Made by a program: the position numbers and the translations under genes. Shown here in pieces: positions 11,194 to 22,652 of a DNA stretch of 64,000 nt (position 1 is its first letter; each line of letters begins with the position of its first letter). The notes under the pieces are model-generated. The model saw only the letters and a program-made list of their open reading frames with translations, did not search any database and had not been told where the DNA came from. The DNA is from Astropecten irregularis. Taxonomy: Eukaryota; Echinodermata; Asteroidea; Paxillosida; Astropectinidae. Location of the stretch: contig OZ020254.1 in NCBI GenBank assembly GCA_963971285.1, forward strand, positions 17,576,932 to 17,640,931, given 5' to 3'.

Positions 11194-13107
11194 TTGCTAA
11201 AACCTCGGGAATGTACTCATCAACTCAATGCACGATTATGTTCAGATATATATACAAGGGCTGTACCGTATACAGCAGAAATAATTTTTAGCGATTCTAT
11301 TTGCTTGTCAGACACGTTAGCGATAGATCTTTTGCCGAGGGGAAAAAACATCGCCTCCCAATTCGGCCTCGTCTCAGATATTCAGCACTAGAAGATTCTG
11401 TAATAGCGCCATCAAGCGTTTGGCAAATCTAGGTAATTGTAAACTCGTTTTAGTTACATTACGAACCTAAGATTGTATAAATATTTCGTGAAATGATAAC
11501 AATAATTTAAGAGGTGAGGGATGAAATATTCCATTCCACATTCATTCTTTTTTATACCAATGTCGCATAAGTAATATCTGATATCTTCTTCTCATGTTAG
11601 CAAAACAAAAATATGGTCCCGGCATATTGAACTTCCATTTTCACAGGTTCGTGTTTAATACTAGCGCGAGCGCCACCTACCGTTAGGATAGTACCAGGAA
11701 AATTGTATTGAACGGTATCCGTTGAATAGAATGAATAATTAAGTGACATGTGATCAAGATGCACAAATCAGATGACGGGATTCACGCAGGCATGGTATAA
11801 TTAGGGAATGTGGAAAATATTATATAGAACATGTCTTCCTTTGTCACAAAAGAACCATTGAGGTTAAAATGTTTCAAATTGCCTCTCCAAACATCGTATG
11901 GACGGCAGAAATATTCTGATATACAGGGTGTCTCCCCCAAAAAACCCACTTTGTTTCGAGAACTATTATATAAAAATTAAACTGTTTATCACTTCAAGAT
12001 TCGAATATGTGATACAACCATGTCTTGGCTAGCATCATGTAGAAATTGAGCAAAATTGGCCCGAAATTGAGGGAAAAAACTAAGACAGAATTATCAAACC
12101 TCAAAACCCGATTTTCATCTTTCTTTCAATACACATAATGTGTCTATTGACCACTTATTCTTTAATACTGCTAATTTGTTTTTAAAAAGTACTTTTTAGA
12201 TTGGTCATATTTTCGCTAATTTCAGCTCAATTTTGCTTAAATTCTACATGGTGATAGCTAAAACGTGTTTGTATATCATACATGTCATATAAGTGAATCT
12301 TGAAGTGATGAATCGTTGCCTTTTGGGGGCACTCGCTGTATTTCGAATGTCATACATACTGCTTAGTTTGACTGATGCATCTAGATCTCAATTTGGAAGA
12401 GATACACACCTCCGTGCGATAATTAATTGACTCGTTTTATCAAGAAGTACCGTATGTATTTCTGTTTTGAACGCATTTCTGACTGTTCGACAATCAGACC
12501 TCTCGAGAACCTGTGTTGTAAATGCTTATGAACATGAAATATTTCAGGTGTTGTTGGTGAAATACCGAAGGACTGAGTAGTTACTGAGTAGATCTTATTA
12601 CACATTTTGTATAATGCGGTCATTAACCCACTTCTTCCACGACTTTTACCAAAAACATCTCGTCGTAAAACGTACAATCAATCGTAGGACCTATGATGCA
12701 TTGTGTCCCTACGTCGGTTTAGGTCCCCTACGATGGGTTATCCTTCGTAACTCGAGTTACGATCGATCGTAGGGCTTCGTGAAATTGACCCCTGGTGACT
12801 CTAACATTTTCATTCTTCTTGAAAAAGTAAAGTAACACGTAGGTCGCACTAAGATTGGCCCATTGATTGCAATTGTGGTGATGGGAGCGGTTGGAAAGAC
12901 TTGATAAATTCCTACCTATTTACATAAACGAGGATGGGACCTTAGGGAGACTTTCCCATAGGTTCGTGCACAAACTTTACTTGCTTATTTATAAACATCC
13001 TCCAAAAACCAAAGAACTTGAAATTGACATATGTTCATATTGAGAGCCTTCTTTGTCTTCTATTAAAATATGGACATAAAATATGTCTTTATAAGGTCGC
13101 TGGTACC
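11194..13107. other. non-coding interval with foldback element
   Basis: No supported gene. It includes the second copy of the foldback element (11930-12350) and small palindromes such as CGTAACTCGAGTTACG near 12747. Confidence 0.5.
11930..12350. mobile_element. foldback MITE-like element, copy 2
   Basis: It is related to 4505-4860. The outer ends look like imperfect terminal inverted repeats: ACAGGGTGTCTCCCCC near 11931 against GGGGGCACTCGCTGT near 12325. Inner arms CACTTCAAGATTCG and GAATCTTGAAGTG mirror each other. No open frame. Confidence 0.55.
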
Positions 13108-13160
13108 TTAGGGAGACATCGAAAAGTCTCCCTAAGTCCCGATGTCTCCCTAATGTCCAC
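13108..13160. repeat. short compound hairpin
   Basis: TTAGGGAGACATCG is followed by AAAAGTCTCCCTAA and then CGATGTCTCCCTAA, so the first arm can pair with either of the next two. The GGGAGAC core is shared with the palindromes at 11116 and 20038, which suggests the same family of foldback sequences. Confidence 0.5.
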
Positions 13161-13249
13161 TTTTAGATGCTAACGTGTCTCCCTAATACCCCCATTTGTA
13201 ACTATTATGCCTATGTACTATTGGTATGGCTTACCATACGTTGAGTCTC

Positions 13250-13530
13250 TTCGTCATAATCCGTCATGGTTATAATCCGCCATGGTTATAATCCGTCATG
13301 GTTATAATTCCGCCATGGTTATAATCCGTCATGGTTATAATTCGTCATGGTTATAACCCGCCATGGTTATAACCCGCCATGGTTATAACCCGTCATGGTT
13401 ATAATCCGTCATGGTTATAATCCGTCATGGTTATAATCCGCCATGGTTTTAATCCGTCATGGTTATAATCCGCCATGGTTATAATCCGCCATGGTTATAA
13501 TCCGCCATGGTTATAACCTGTCATGGTGTC
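13250..13530. repeat. 16-bp minisatellite
   Basis: About 17 head-to-tail copies of CATGGTTATAATCCGY, with occasional T/C changes and a one-base insertion in one unit. CCATGG gives each unit local dyad symmetry. No coding function is apparent. Confidence 0.92.
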
Positions 13531-14319
13531 AGCATCCATTCATATAGGAGAACCGTCTCATTTGCTATAACTATTTACCAAACGATGACTGTACGAAATC
13601 CACATCATCGAGTTTAATATCTCCTTGTCCTCTGTAACAACAGAATCGGTAGGCCTAATCATACTGTGGAACAAGCTGACATACACGTCCCAAAAGCAGC
13701 GGGAAGGAAATCTGTCTAGTGTCTTATATCGTCTCGAAATCTCTTAAATTATTGCTGAAGCACAACCATTCGTATGTTGCAGGACACATCTCTTCATGCG
13801 AGTTCGACTGACAGCAAAGTGAGTGAATTTGCACCGTTCACCAGCCTTATATAGATGCATACACCCATTAAGGAATACATACACCGACTTTCATTGTGTC
13901 TAAATGACTAATGATGTATGTCTTGACGCCTGTGTACACAATGCATGACATTGATATACACTTCAGTTTAAAAAAGAAACATAAAACATAGCGCAGCCGC
14001 CAAGTACTTTCTTTGATTTGTTTTCCATTTTGATTTTAACGTAATTATGTTACATTTTTGTATTAGAGTTAAGCATAGCGGCGCCGTACTGATAATGGAT
14101 ATTACTTCATTTTGAAGGACATGTGTCGTCAGATTCAATGAAACTGCCTCTGTTTTGCTTTAAAACGCTTCGTCTTTATTTTTGTCTACGTCCGACAGTT
14201 TGTATTGATTTGTATACATTAAGCCATGGGAACTTTTAGACTTTTAGAGTAAGTGGAGTATTCGCCAAGGTGACTGTTTGTGATGATTCTCAAAATAACG
14301 TGTTTTTAACTTTCCCCGT
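13531..14319. other. non-coding interval
   Basis: I see nothing beyond ordinary non-coding sequence between the minisatellite and the pentanucleotide tract. Confidence 0.5.
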
Positions 14320-15037
14320 TTTAGCTTAGCTTAGCTTAGCATAACTTAGCTTAGCTTAGCTTAGCTTTGCTTTGCTTTGCTTTGCTTTGCTTTGCTTTGC
14401 TTTGCTTTGCTTTGCTTTGCTTTGCTTTGCTTTGCTTTACTTTACTTTGCTTTGCTTTGCTTTGCTTAGCTTAGCTTTGCTTTGCTTTGCTTAGCTTTGC
14501 TTTGCTTTGCTTTGCTTTGCTTTGCTTTGCTTTGCTTTGCTTTGCTTTGCTTTGCTTTGCTTTGCCTTAATTGCTTTGCTTTGCTTTAATTGCTTTGCTT
14601 TGCTTTGCTTTGCTTTGCTTTGCTTTGCTTTGCTTTAATTGCTTTGCTTTGCTTTAATTGCTTTGCTTTGCTTGAATTGCTTTGCTTTGCTTTGCTTTGC
14701 TTTGCTTTGCTTTGCTTTGCTTTGCTTTGCTTTGCTTTGCTTTGCTTTGCTTTGCTTTGCTTTGCTTTGCTTTGCTTTGCTTTGCTTTGCTTTGCTTTGC
14801 TTTGCTTTGCTTTGCTTTGCTTTGCTTTGCTTTGCTTTGCTTTGCTTTGCTTTGCTTTGCTTTGCTTTGCTTTGCTTTGCTTTGCTTTGCTTTGCTTTGC
14901 TTTGCTTTGCTTTGCTTTGCTTTGCTTTGCTTTGCTTTGCTTTGCTTTGCTTTGCTTTGCTTTGCTTTGCTTTGCTTTGCTTTGCTTTGCTTTGCTTTGC
15001 TTTGCTTTGCTTTGCTTTGCTTTGCTTTGCTTTGCTT
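14320..15037. repeat. (TTTGC)n pentanucleotide tract, about 720 bp
   Basis: It starts as TTAGC units, then becomes almost pure TTTGC for about 140 units. Interruptions such as TTTAATTGC, TTGAATTGC and TTTAC cluster in the first half, while the second half (from about 14680) is essentially uninterrupted. Long open frames of repeating Cys-Phe-Ala-Leu-Leu on one strand and Lys-Gln-Ser-Lys-Ala on the other arise from the repeat and are not genes. Confidence 0.97.
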
Positions 15038-15039
15038 TC

Positions 15040-15731
15040 TATTGCCATTTAAAAAGTAAACGTACTGAATTTTACACTTTGAACTATTTATAAAGAACGA
15101 AAGTACAAACATACATTTTCCAGTTGAATTGTGCAATTTTATTTCACAAACACATAAATAAATAAGTCCTAAATTATATATCTGTGCGGAATAGATTGGG
15201 AGATCATCGACTTTTAACCGTTTTATAACAGATAAAATAATTAACCATATCAGATTGAGATTGGGAGTTTGCCACATTTTCATTAACCTCATTGACAATT
15301 TTGAAATGGCAGCAAATAATTCAACATTGTTTATGTTGTCGAAAAACTAGAGTTGGTACGCCAAACTATTCACGGATTGAAATCACTATTAACCCACGAA
15401 GCTGGAATTTCTGAACTGGTATGAAATTGTTCAGATACAAAGCCGGACAGACAGACAAGGCATCCCTGTCTACATTTTTGGAGGGACATAAAATGCCCTC
15501 TTTTCAGAATAGGCCCGTATGATCCATATTTAAAATAAAGGATAAATATGAAATGGTGTTATATCACATGATACAATATGATACACGAAGATAAACGTTC
15601 AAAATAAAACAAGGTATTAGCTTTCAGCATAACGTGAATTTAACTAGTTTGCATTACGTGGCAAGATACCTAAAGAAATTACTTGGTTAACTTTGAAACT
15701 ATACCCTTGATTGACAACAATCACCAACAAA
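15040..15731. other. non-coding interval
   Basis: No gene or clear repeat is visible. Confidence 0.5.
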
Positions 15732-16315
15732 TTAAAGGGTTCATGCAGTGGTTTTTTTTCAGTCAGGTTATTTTATTGCCTTCAGACAGAGAATATACTG
15801 ACAGATAATGAATGGCAAGTCTTAGTTTGGTTTCAAGCAAGCATTTGGTTTTCATTTGAATGGCTTTGCAAAATGGGGGATTTTCATTCATGCTCATGCA
15901 GGCAACGAAAAGCAAAAGTATCATGAGAAAAACATAAACAATAAAGAGGCAAACTTCACCCACAGAAATTAACTTGACCCACATAAATGGTTTGGCCAAA
16001 AACTTACACCACCAGTTGAGTGAAAGGAACATACTTGGCACAATAAAACCCATTGAGAGGGAAAGGTCTGTCAGAAAACCTATAAAACAACCCCAACTTT
16101 GTGGGCACAAATCAATTGGGTTACTGCTCTCAGTTATTCTGTTGACATTACAGTTTTGCTCATGAATATGGAAATTCAAATTAGCATACAAAGCAAAAAA
16201 CCTGCTGTTAACCCTGGAACAATGTGAGGTTGTGGGTAAAATCTCAGGCCCCATAAAACAGTTGCTTTTTGACAAATGTTCAAGCCATAATATTCCTATT
16301 GCAGAGACCCTTTAA
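15732..16315. mobile_element. TTAA-flanked MITE candidate
   Basis: TTAA occurs at both ends (15732-15735 and 16312-16315). Just inside, AGGGTTCATGCAG at the left mirrors TTGCAGAGACCCT at the right, an imperfect terminal inverted repeat. TTAA target duplication is characteristic of piggyBac-type elements. A 170-codon open frame on the minus strand (15763-16275) lies inside. It has hydrophobic stretches but no domain I recognise, and I treat it as chance within the element. Confidence 0.5.
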
Positions 16316-16861
16316 GCATCTTAATTAAGCAATAAGCATCTTTTAGTTGAATTCGAAGACAGTCGTCCTACAATGATTCAATAAGAAGTGTGATCATTAG
16401 AACTCACGTCAAAGAGCTGCTTAAGCACCAAAATGTCAACTAGAATAGGTTTGTCAGCCCAGTTTCTCCAAGATAGATCTGCTTAGCAAAATAACAGCTG
16501 TACACATTCAAGTCAAAAGCAATGAACATCTATTTAAATTTGATGGTGATGCTTACACACTTTCCCTTCAATGTGACGTTTTAAGCAACCTAATGACATG
16601 TGCTTGAAAAAAACTATCTGCGAACAAAATCTCAAAGTGACATTTTAAACCATTATGAATTAATAACATATTTTGTGTTTGATTATTAATGCTGAATGCA
16701 TGGAATCGGTACGGACGATTGCGCCTCCTATGGTTTGCAATGCGCTGACCAATCACAATGCGCATTTAGAAAGGGTCGACAGATTCTGCGCATTGAAATT
16801 GGCCAACGCATTCCAAACTCTTGGCGGCGCACTACTTAGAATCCCCCATTTTGATACGATT

Positions 16862-17013
16862 TAAGGCCGTGTCCCAATTCTCTGGCTGCGGCCGCAAATA
16901 ACACACAAGTACACATGTATATGGATATGGCTGCAGTCACTGGCTAGTGTCTGCCATAGGTACATGTACATGCGTAATTTGCGGTCGCAGACAGAGATTT
17001 GGGACACGGCCTA
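16862..17013. mobile_element. ~152-bp MITE with ~40-bp inverted ends
   Basis: The left end TAAGGCCGTGTCCCAATTCT continues into CTGGCTGCGGCCGCAAAT. The right end is its near reverse complement (ATTTGCGGTCGCAGACAGAG running into GGGACACGGCCTAA). The central part contains TACATGTACATG. The compact hairpin shape without coding sequence is typical of a non-autonomous DNA transposon. Confidence 0.75.
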
Positions 17014-17344
17014 AGATTCTAATAGTACACTGAGTAGGGGCCTAGTCTAAATGGCATTCACATTTTCCAATTGACAATATATTTGACGTTTAAGCAACAA
17101 TAATTCACAAAACATAATTTATTTGCTGTTAGGTAACTCTCATACATATACTGATTCTTATAATCCGTTGTCAATATAACCAATAAATGTGAACACAATG
17201 TGACAATGTAAAGCTTTAAGGATTTGTTAATACAGCACACAACTGTTTTGAATGTGTTGAATATAATTTGAACCACTATTATAACAGCCAATTACGACGA
17301 AATTTGCCTCAAGGATGCCACTACAAACATTTTATCTGAATTTA

Positions 17345-17480
17345 CGTGACACAATATGACACAAATTGACACAATATGACACAAATTGACACAATATGAC
17401 ACAAATTGACACAATATGGCACAAATTGACATAGTATGACACAATATATGGCACAAATTGACAAAATATGACACACTATG
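17345..17480. repeat. 20-bp tandem repeat
   Basis: Alternating TGACACAATA and TGACACAAAT units repeat about seven times with drift towards the right end. A looser series of TGTGACAC-like units follows at 17560-17620. Confidence 0.85.
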
Positions 17481-20037
17481 CAAAGACGCAATGTTAGGTG
17501 CTAAATTTAGGACATTATATTAGATGTTTCAATCTGTTCATTCGAAATTCGATTAGGTGACACAATGTGACACGGTGTGACACGTTGTGTCACGGTGTGA
17601 CATTATGTAACACAATATGATATGAGTAGAATTGATTGGTTTGAAATTAGACAACTTTATAACAATGTGCCAACATGTGGCAGGAATACGATCGGCTCAT
17701 AGAAACCTGGATAATATATTACATGAGGTAGAGTTGCTGACATGAACTGTGACAATGTTACATTGGACTTACTTCTGTGTATTTTTCTTCTTTTACTTAA
17801 CTACTGCAATTTAGCAAACACTTTATTCAATAATATCAATGTTTCCACATTCATTTAATAATACTACAGTCAGTTAGGATTAACATCACAGTACCTACTT
17901 TTAGAATATTTCAAATTCAACTTTCCAGTGCTATTGAATGTAGATAGAAAAGCACGAATTGTAACTCTTTAATCAACCTGGTTAGTATCATGTAATTATC
18001 TGTGAAGAAATTGTGTCACTTAAACCGTGCTCAAAATATCTGGATGCAATTTATAATGAGAACGAAATACGAATAATACAGTACATGTTCATAACTCGAC
18101 TTGTTTTTCATTTGGCCAATTATAACTTAAGTTTAATTTCTAGTTGAAAGTGCAGGATAATCTTGTCTTGTCTGTGCATCTGTGTTTTAACAATTACCAC
18201 CATTCATGCATGATCTAGATCAGTTTCGCCATTTTGAATAGTAGCCTCATTTCTGATGTTCTACTCGAATAGTAACAATACATGAAAATAACTATCCACT
18301 TGTGATAAATGATACTTGAAATGAATATGGTGTACTGGAAAGATGTGTAGTTCATAGGGCGTGCCCACCAATTACTTGACAATTACTTGATTGTTATAAC
18401 ATAGAGCTTTATCATATATCGTCGGTCTATTTGCATTTTTTACAAAGGCCAATTTCACGGCCCTGCTTAGCACGGAAATTTGTTGACCATAAAATGTATG
18501 TCTTATTAAGAAAAACGGCATTTACAACCACATTTTCATGTGTTGTGTATCACTCGTGATTGTTCTTTGGCTGTTGTTCACTGACAAGACATCTTGTGCT
18601 AAACATTTATATTGTGCTTAACAGCTCCATGAAATTGGTCCCAGGTCGTTTAGCTAACTAAAACTTTTTACGAACATTTCTAGTTAAAAGTGTATCATAG
18701 TCGTTTTTCTCTCGCAATTTGCATATACATGTAATAATTATTGTGTATAGGGGTCTCGATCCGTTTCTTATGTCATTCAGCGCTGTGTGTCGCCACGGTA
18801 GTATGACGTCATGTCTTATTTTCCTCTGCGGGGTTTCCCCTCATGAGCAACGCCGTCTTGATATGTCATTGTCAACAGAACTAATTTGCATGGTGTTTTT
18901 TTGCAATTTTGCATTTTGACCTCGGAGAAACTCCCCTACGCGGTCGACTTATAGTTCCGTTTAAACAAACACCATACAAATGTAAACAATAAGTACTGAA
19001 ATATGTAAGCTGTTCTTAATTAATCTTAACTAGTATTATCTATCTCGGTTTTATACATGGTTGCATGTGAATGTGATGACTACAATACAGAATAATGTCT
19101 GACGCGGAGCGTCTCACTCTTATAGTATTCTTCCGCGTCACGTCTTCCTTTCAGGAAGATGAAGACAGCCACTTGCCTCGTGTGCACGTTCGTACAATGT
19201 ACATGTACAATGTAATGCACGTACGCACTGTATACATTGGACCGCCATCATGCCTGTAGCTGTTGTGTGAGTGTACTGGAAGGTCTATTGCAGCGGCATT
19301 TCTTGATGACTAGAGTGAAGTTCCAGTATTATGGGGTGAGTGTCTACTACCTAAATGATTATAGACCTACTGTGTCTGTTTTATACTGTCAGTCATGAGT
19401 GCAGTAAGCATGAATAACGTTTAGATACATGTAATTTTCATTGAGCTGTCGACCGTTGATTTGTGTTTGAGTGAGCCCTCGTGCATATTTCTGTATAGGC
19501 CTATTGTGTATTGTATGCAGTGTGGCCTATTACATTGACAACCGTCCAACTTTAAAGGGACTATGTCCAGTTCCCCGATGGTAGGGTAAAGTTTTAAATA
19601 GACTGAACATGACTTATAATGACCGTGGCTTCTAGAAACACCCTAGAATGAACTCGAACAATAATTATTGAGGTGTAGGCCTACGTATTTTTAATTTGTG
19701 TTGTAGGGGTCTTTCAGGATCAAGTCAGTGTCATGTAAAATGAAGTCGTGTAAAGTCAAGTCAAATGAAGTCAAGTCATTTTATAATGGACTTGTTAGCC
19801 TCTAATTTTCTGGTCATGTTTGTCGTATGTCTCTCTGCGGTGTACGTAGCATAACTTAAATATTGTGTACTTCATTTGCCATTATGTAAATATAATTTTC
19901 AACAATGTGTAAGAACACTATTCTGCTGTCTACAAGCACGTCTGCTTCTTGGGGACCTCTTCCACTTCTGTAAATTAATTCCTTCAAAAAATCTCAATCA
20001 TTAAATGTACTGCTTTGACTTGCATATTACTTTAACG
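17481..20037. other. non-coding interval
   Basis: Apart from degenerate GTGACAC repeats near 17560 and short local palindromes, I see no supported gene. The stretch around 19080-19260 is somewhat richer in CpG but carries no convincing exon. Confidence 0.5.
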
Positions 20038-20160
20038 GGAGACATTGGAGAACCGGTCTTCTAGTCAACAGCGCACGCAGGCTCGCAAAACAACACGCAA
20101 ATGCCCACAATTAGTGCGCGTGCGCTGTTGACTTGAAGACCGGTTCTCCAAAATCTCCCA
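20038..20160. repeat. foldback element related to the 11116 palindrome
   Basis: The left arm begins GGGAGACATTGGAGAACCGG. The right arm (from about 20121) is its near reverse complement and ends CCGGTTCTCCAAAATCTCCC. The roughly 50-base loop is unlike the two-base loop of the other copy. The arm sequence is nearly the same as at 11116-11193. Confidence 0.75.
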
Positions 20161-20230
20161 TTGGAAAATAAAATGAGATGAACTGAACTAAACTAAGTCA
20201 AATCAGATTATTATGTCTTCCCTGAATAGA

Positions 20231-20655
20231 CCGATCCAGTAGGCCACGCCCACCATAGCAACGGCCAAGTAACGACGCGCACGCGCACTGTACCTGCACA
20301 ACGCGTCATGATCGCCCACACGCGACGAATTTTATAGGCTCAACTTCCAAAAGCACTTTTCTCATATGGACTTTGGTTTTGGAAAAGGCAAAAATGTACA
20401 TTTTCTTTCAGCTAGGGCATCCAGAGTCAGCGATACAATAAATATATAAACACCGCCTGACCACGGTTAAGGATAAAACTCGGGTTGTAAAAGAATAGCC
20501 TTGTACATACAAAACAAAAGTAACCTCAACTAAAAGTGTGTAGTAAAGAATAACAAAAATACCTTTTTGTCGGACAAAATGACGGCAAGTTGTCGGACCT
20601 TAAATAACATGTTGTAATTGGTCAATTTGTCAAGGGGCGTGGCCTACTGGATCGG
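20231..20655. mobile_element. 425-bp MITE candidate
   Basis: CCGATCCAGTAGGCCACGCC at 20231 is mirrored exactly by the reverse complement ending at 20655 (21 perfect bases, with weaker matching outwards). The interior is AT-rich and non-coding. It lies about 0.4 kb beyond the stop of the constant exon, so it may fall in or near the 3' untranslated region of the receptor transcripts. Confidence 0.65.
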
Positions 20656-21053
20656 TGTATTCCTGCACTGTACGTGGAATCTTCTTTCAGGGATTGCTGC
20701 TTTGATTGACAGTCTTTTTTCAAGTGTGATAATCACACCAAATTCCCTATAGTCAAATTTGTCATATTAGGGTGTGACGTTGAATCCCATTCGGAGATTT
20801 TTTTTTCCCTCCAAAATTGAATTCAACCAATAGATTACATGGGAATATTTGGCTATGTAAATTAAGAGTCAAAGACACTATTGTTAGTATTGTAACGAGG
20901 AAGACACGTCCCCGTTCAGATTAATGATAACATTATATGACTTCTCTTTTGTTAGGGTAGAACGTACCGTCACACCACGTATTCGATTGGATTGCATTCT
21001 TATTATGATTGTTTTTAATACCAGGAAAGGTTTCAGAAGTAACAACAACTATC
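20656..21053 (-). other. 3' flank of the constant exon
   Basis: This is non-coding sequence directly downstream of the receptor stop codon and the expected place for the 3' untranslated region. Reading the minus strand there is an ATTAAA hexamer at 21019-21014. Confidence 0.5.
21014..21019 (-). terminator. possible poly(A) signal (ATTAAA)
   Basis: On the minus strand ATTAAA, the commonest variant of the poly(A) hexamer, occurs 35 bases after the stop codon of the constant exon. A very short 3' untranslated region would follow. A motif this short can occur by chance in AT-rich DNA. Confidence 0.3.
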
Positions 21054-21548
21054 TTAAAGGGTTTGCTGAGATCCAGCTGAGGTGGCAGGCTGGATGCGAT
21101 TATTAGTAGAAGCTAAGTTGGTACCTTGGGTCTGAATCATAGATGGGCGTTCTCCGGACGATGCAATGAATTTGATGGCGTATAGCTTTGGCACGTAGAC
21201 GCAAACGGCAGTGAGATACGCATTGAGCAGCACGGCCAAGCAGATGGAAGCCACTTTCTGTGACGCATCGCGCGAGGTGAGGTAAACCGGTATGGCCGCC
21301 AGGCATGCCAGAAGGGTAGAGTACACGCTGACACCAATGAACTTAGACTCGTTGTAGTTGTCTGGTACCTTACGAGCCAAGAAGGCGAAGATGCAGCAAG
21401 CCAGGATGATCAGTAGGTTATAGGCGCAGGATACCAGGAAACCAGTGCTCAACTCGCAGTATAATTCAAGATGGTTGTCTCTAGGTATGCTGAACAAGGG
21501 CTTGGGCTCGCAGTGGCCCAGAGCTGATGTCACGATGACGCAGATGAC
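21054..21548 (-). CDS. shared class C GPCR 3' exon (end of TM4, TM5-TM7, C-tail)
   Basis: This exon encodes 164 residues and a stop (TAA). On the minus strand a pyrimidine-rich tract and CTAATACAG precede it, so the exon begins at 21548 with Val in phase 0. That fits every CAG|GT donor of exons B to K. Residues 1-11 complete TM4. Cys31 is the extracellular-loop-2 cysteine expected to pair with TM3. TM5 spans about 36-57, the third intracellular loop holds RKVPDNYNESKF (59-70), TM6 spans about 73-91 and TM7 about 98-120. VPKLY (119-123) is the class C end-of-TM7 motif. The tail of about 40 residues is short for an mGluR. It supplies all predicted G-protein contacts except those of intracellular loops 1 and 2. 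It is the only such exon I can find in the window, 1.1 kb 3' of exon B. Confidence 0.92.
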   Translation of the reverse strand, partial: VICVIVTSALGHCEPKPLFSIPRDNHLELYCELSTGFLVSCAYNLLIILACCIFAFLARKVPDNYNESKFIGVSVYSTLLACLAAIPVYLTSRDASQKVASICLAVLLNAYLTAVCVYVPKLYAIKFIASSGERPSMIQTQGTNLASTNNRIQPATSAGSQQTL

Positions 21549-21961
21549 CTGTATTAGGTACACGGAAAAAGAAGGCAAAATATGACGTTTACTTAAAGTT
21601 TTAGAAATGAAGAATAGAGATACATGTGTGTTTTTTTACCACAGACGTTTATAAACTGCATTGAACACCAGCCAGACTTGTTATACAAAGTCTTCGGTAA
21701 CTATGTAAACGTTGGGTTTTTGTCTTCTTGCTTTTTCTCTAGACGCAGCATTCATAGACTGTTGTCTGGCTTTCAAGTCATCACAAAAACCCAATATCTG
21801 AAAGAAGATTGGAATCTGAGGTTATAATGGTAGAAAATCACGGACACGAGTATGAGGGCCTGCAAATAAACTGTAAAACAGCATAATGTACTTCAGGGAT
21901 ATGATATGATTCCAATTTTAAAAAAAACTCCCCTAAAATCCTACGTAACATTACGTTTGCT

Positions 21962-22062
21962 TCCACATACAGGATGTTTCCTTTTATTTCCTTTTATTTT
22001 CACAAACGACATCCTATTCCACATACAGGATGTTTCCTTTATTTCCGTTATTTCACAAACAA
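21962..22062. repeat. ~53-bp tandem duplication
   Basis: CCACATACAGGATGTTTCCT followed by TTTATTTCC and TTTCACAAAC occurs twice in direct succession with small length differences. It lies in the intron just upstream of the constant exon. Confidence 0.8.
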
Positions 22063-22112
22063 CATGACAAAATCGGCCAACGTCTACAAACTGCAGGATT
22101 AATTATACTTGG

Positions 22113-22226
22113 CGTAGGAGTTGGTTGGCATACGAGTTGGTCGGCGTACGAGTTGGTTGGCGTACGAGTTGGTCGGTGTATGAGTTGACCAAACGGCGTA
22201 CGAGTTGGTCGGCATACGAGTTGACC
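22113..22226. repeat. 16-bp tandem repeat in the last intron
   Basis: Seven imperfect units of GGCGTACGAGTTGGTC, with GGCATACGAGTTG variants. GTAC gives partial dyad symmetry within each unit. On the minus strand the units read as repeated CCAACTCGTACGCC, about 0.6 kb upstream of the shared acceptor. Confidence 0.85.
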
Positions 22227-22652
22227 AGCTTCGATTTATTTAACTGCAATGCATATTCGAGAGAATCCTTAAGTTAAATCGAAAACGTCTTTGGAAAAAC
22301 AAAGACCAAGTAAAATAAAAAGTTTACTTCATTGTAATTATGTGTTTTTTCTTCTCATAATCTGAAATATCTTTAACGTTTAGTTGGGCTGCACGGACAT
22401 AACCTACACACTGTGGACTTAAGAACAAGTATTAAAAAGGACGTCCACATAATGCAGGATCCAAAGACGTTATGTGGACTTGCACACGAAAAGTCCAAAG
22501 GACACATGTTCAATGCGTCTTTACATTTCGCAAACCTCCCTTGAGACGCGAATACATATTTCGCGAGTAATCGATAAACTATACATTGTATGAATGTAAA
22601 ATGCTGCTAGTACCATCACGACACTGGGCATGTGGACAAGATTTCTCTTTAC

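Larger units (their letters stand above)
21549..22652 (-). other. intron between exon B and the constant exon
   Basis: It is 1,104 bp, bounded by CAG|GTAAAG at 22653/22652 and CTAATACAG| at 21549. Introns from the other variable exons would all share this acceptor and range from about 4.1 kb (C) to 37.9 kb (K). It contains a ~53-bp tandem duplication and a 16-bp tandem repeat, listed separately. Confidence 0.8.

Noticed and set aside
13250..13530. CRISPR-like array of 16-bp units
   Set aside because: The units are contiguous with no spacers. It is a minisatellite in a eukaryotic sequence.
14590..15298. Long open frames of repeating Cys-Phe-Ala-Leu-Leu or Lys-Gln-Ser-Lys-Ala
   Set aside because: They are direct translations of the (TTTGC)n tract, which has no stops in several frames. 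No gene signal surrounds them.
15763..16275. 170-codon minus-strand frame with hydrophobic stretches
   Set aside because: It lies inside a TTAA-bounded repeat element, has no recognisable domain and no regular membrane-protein layout.
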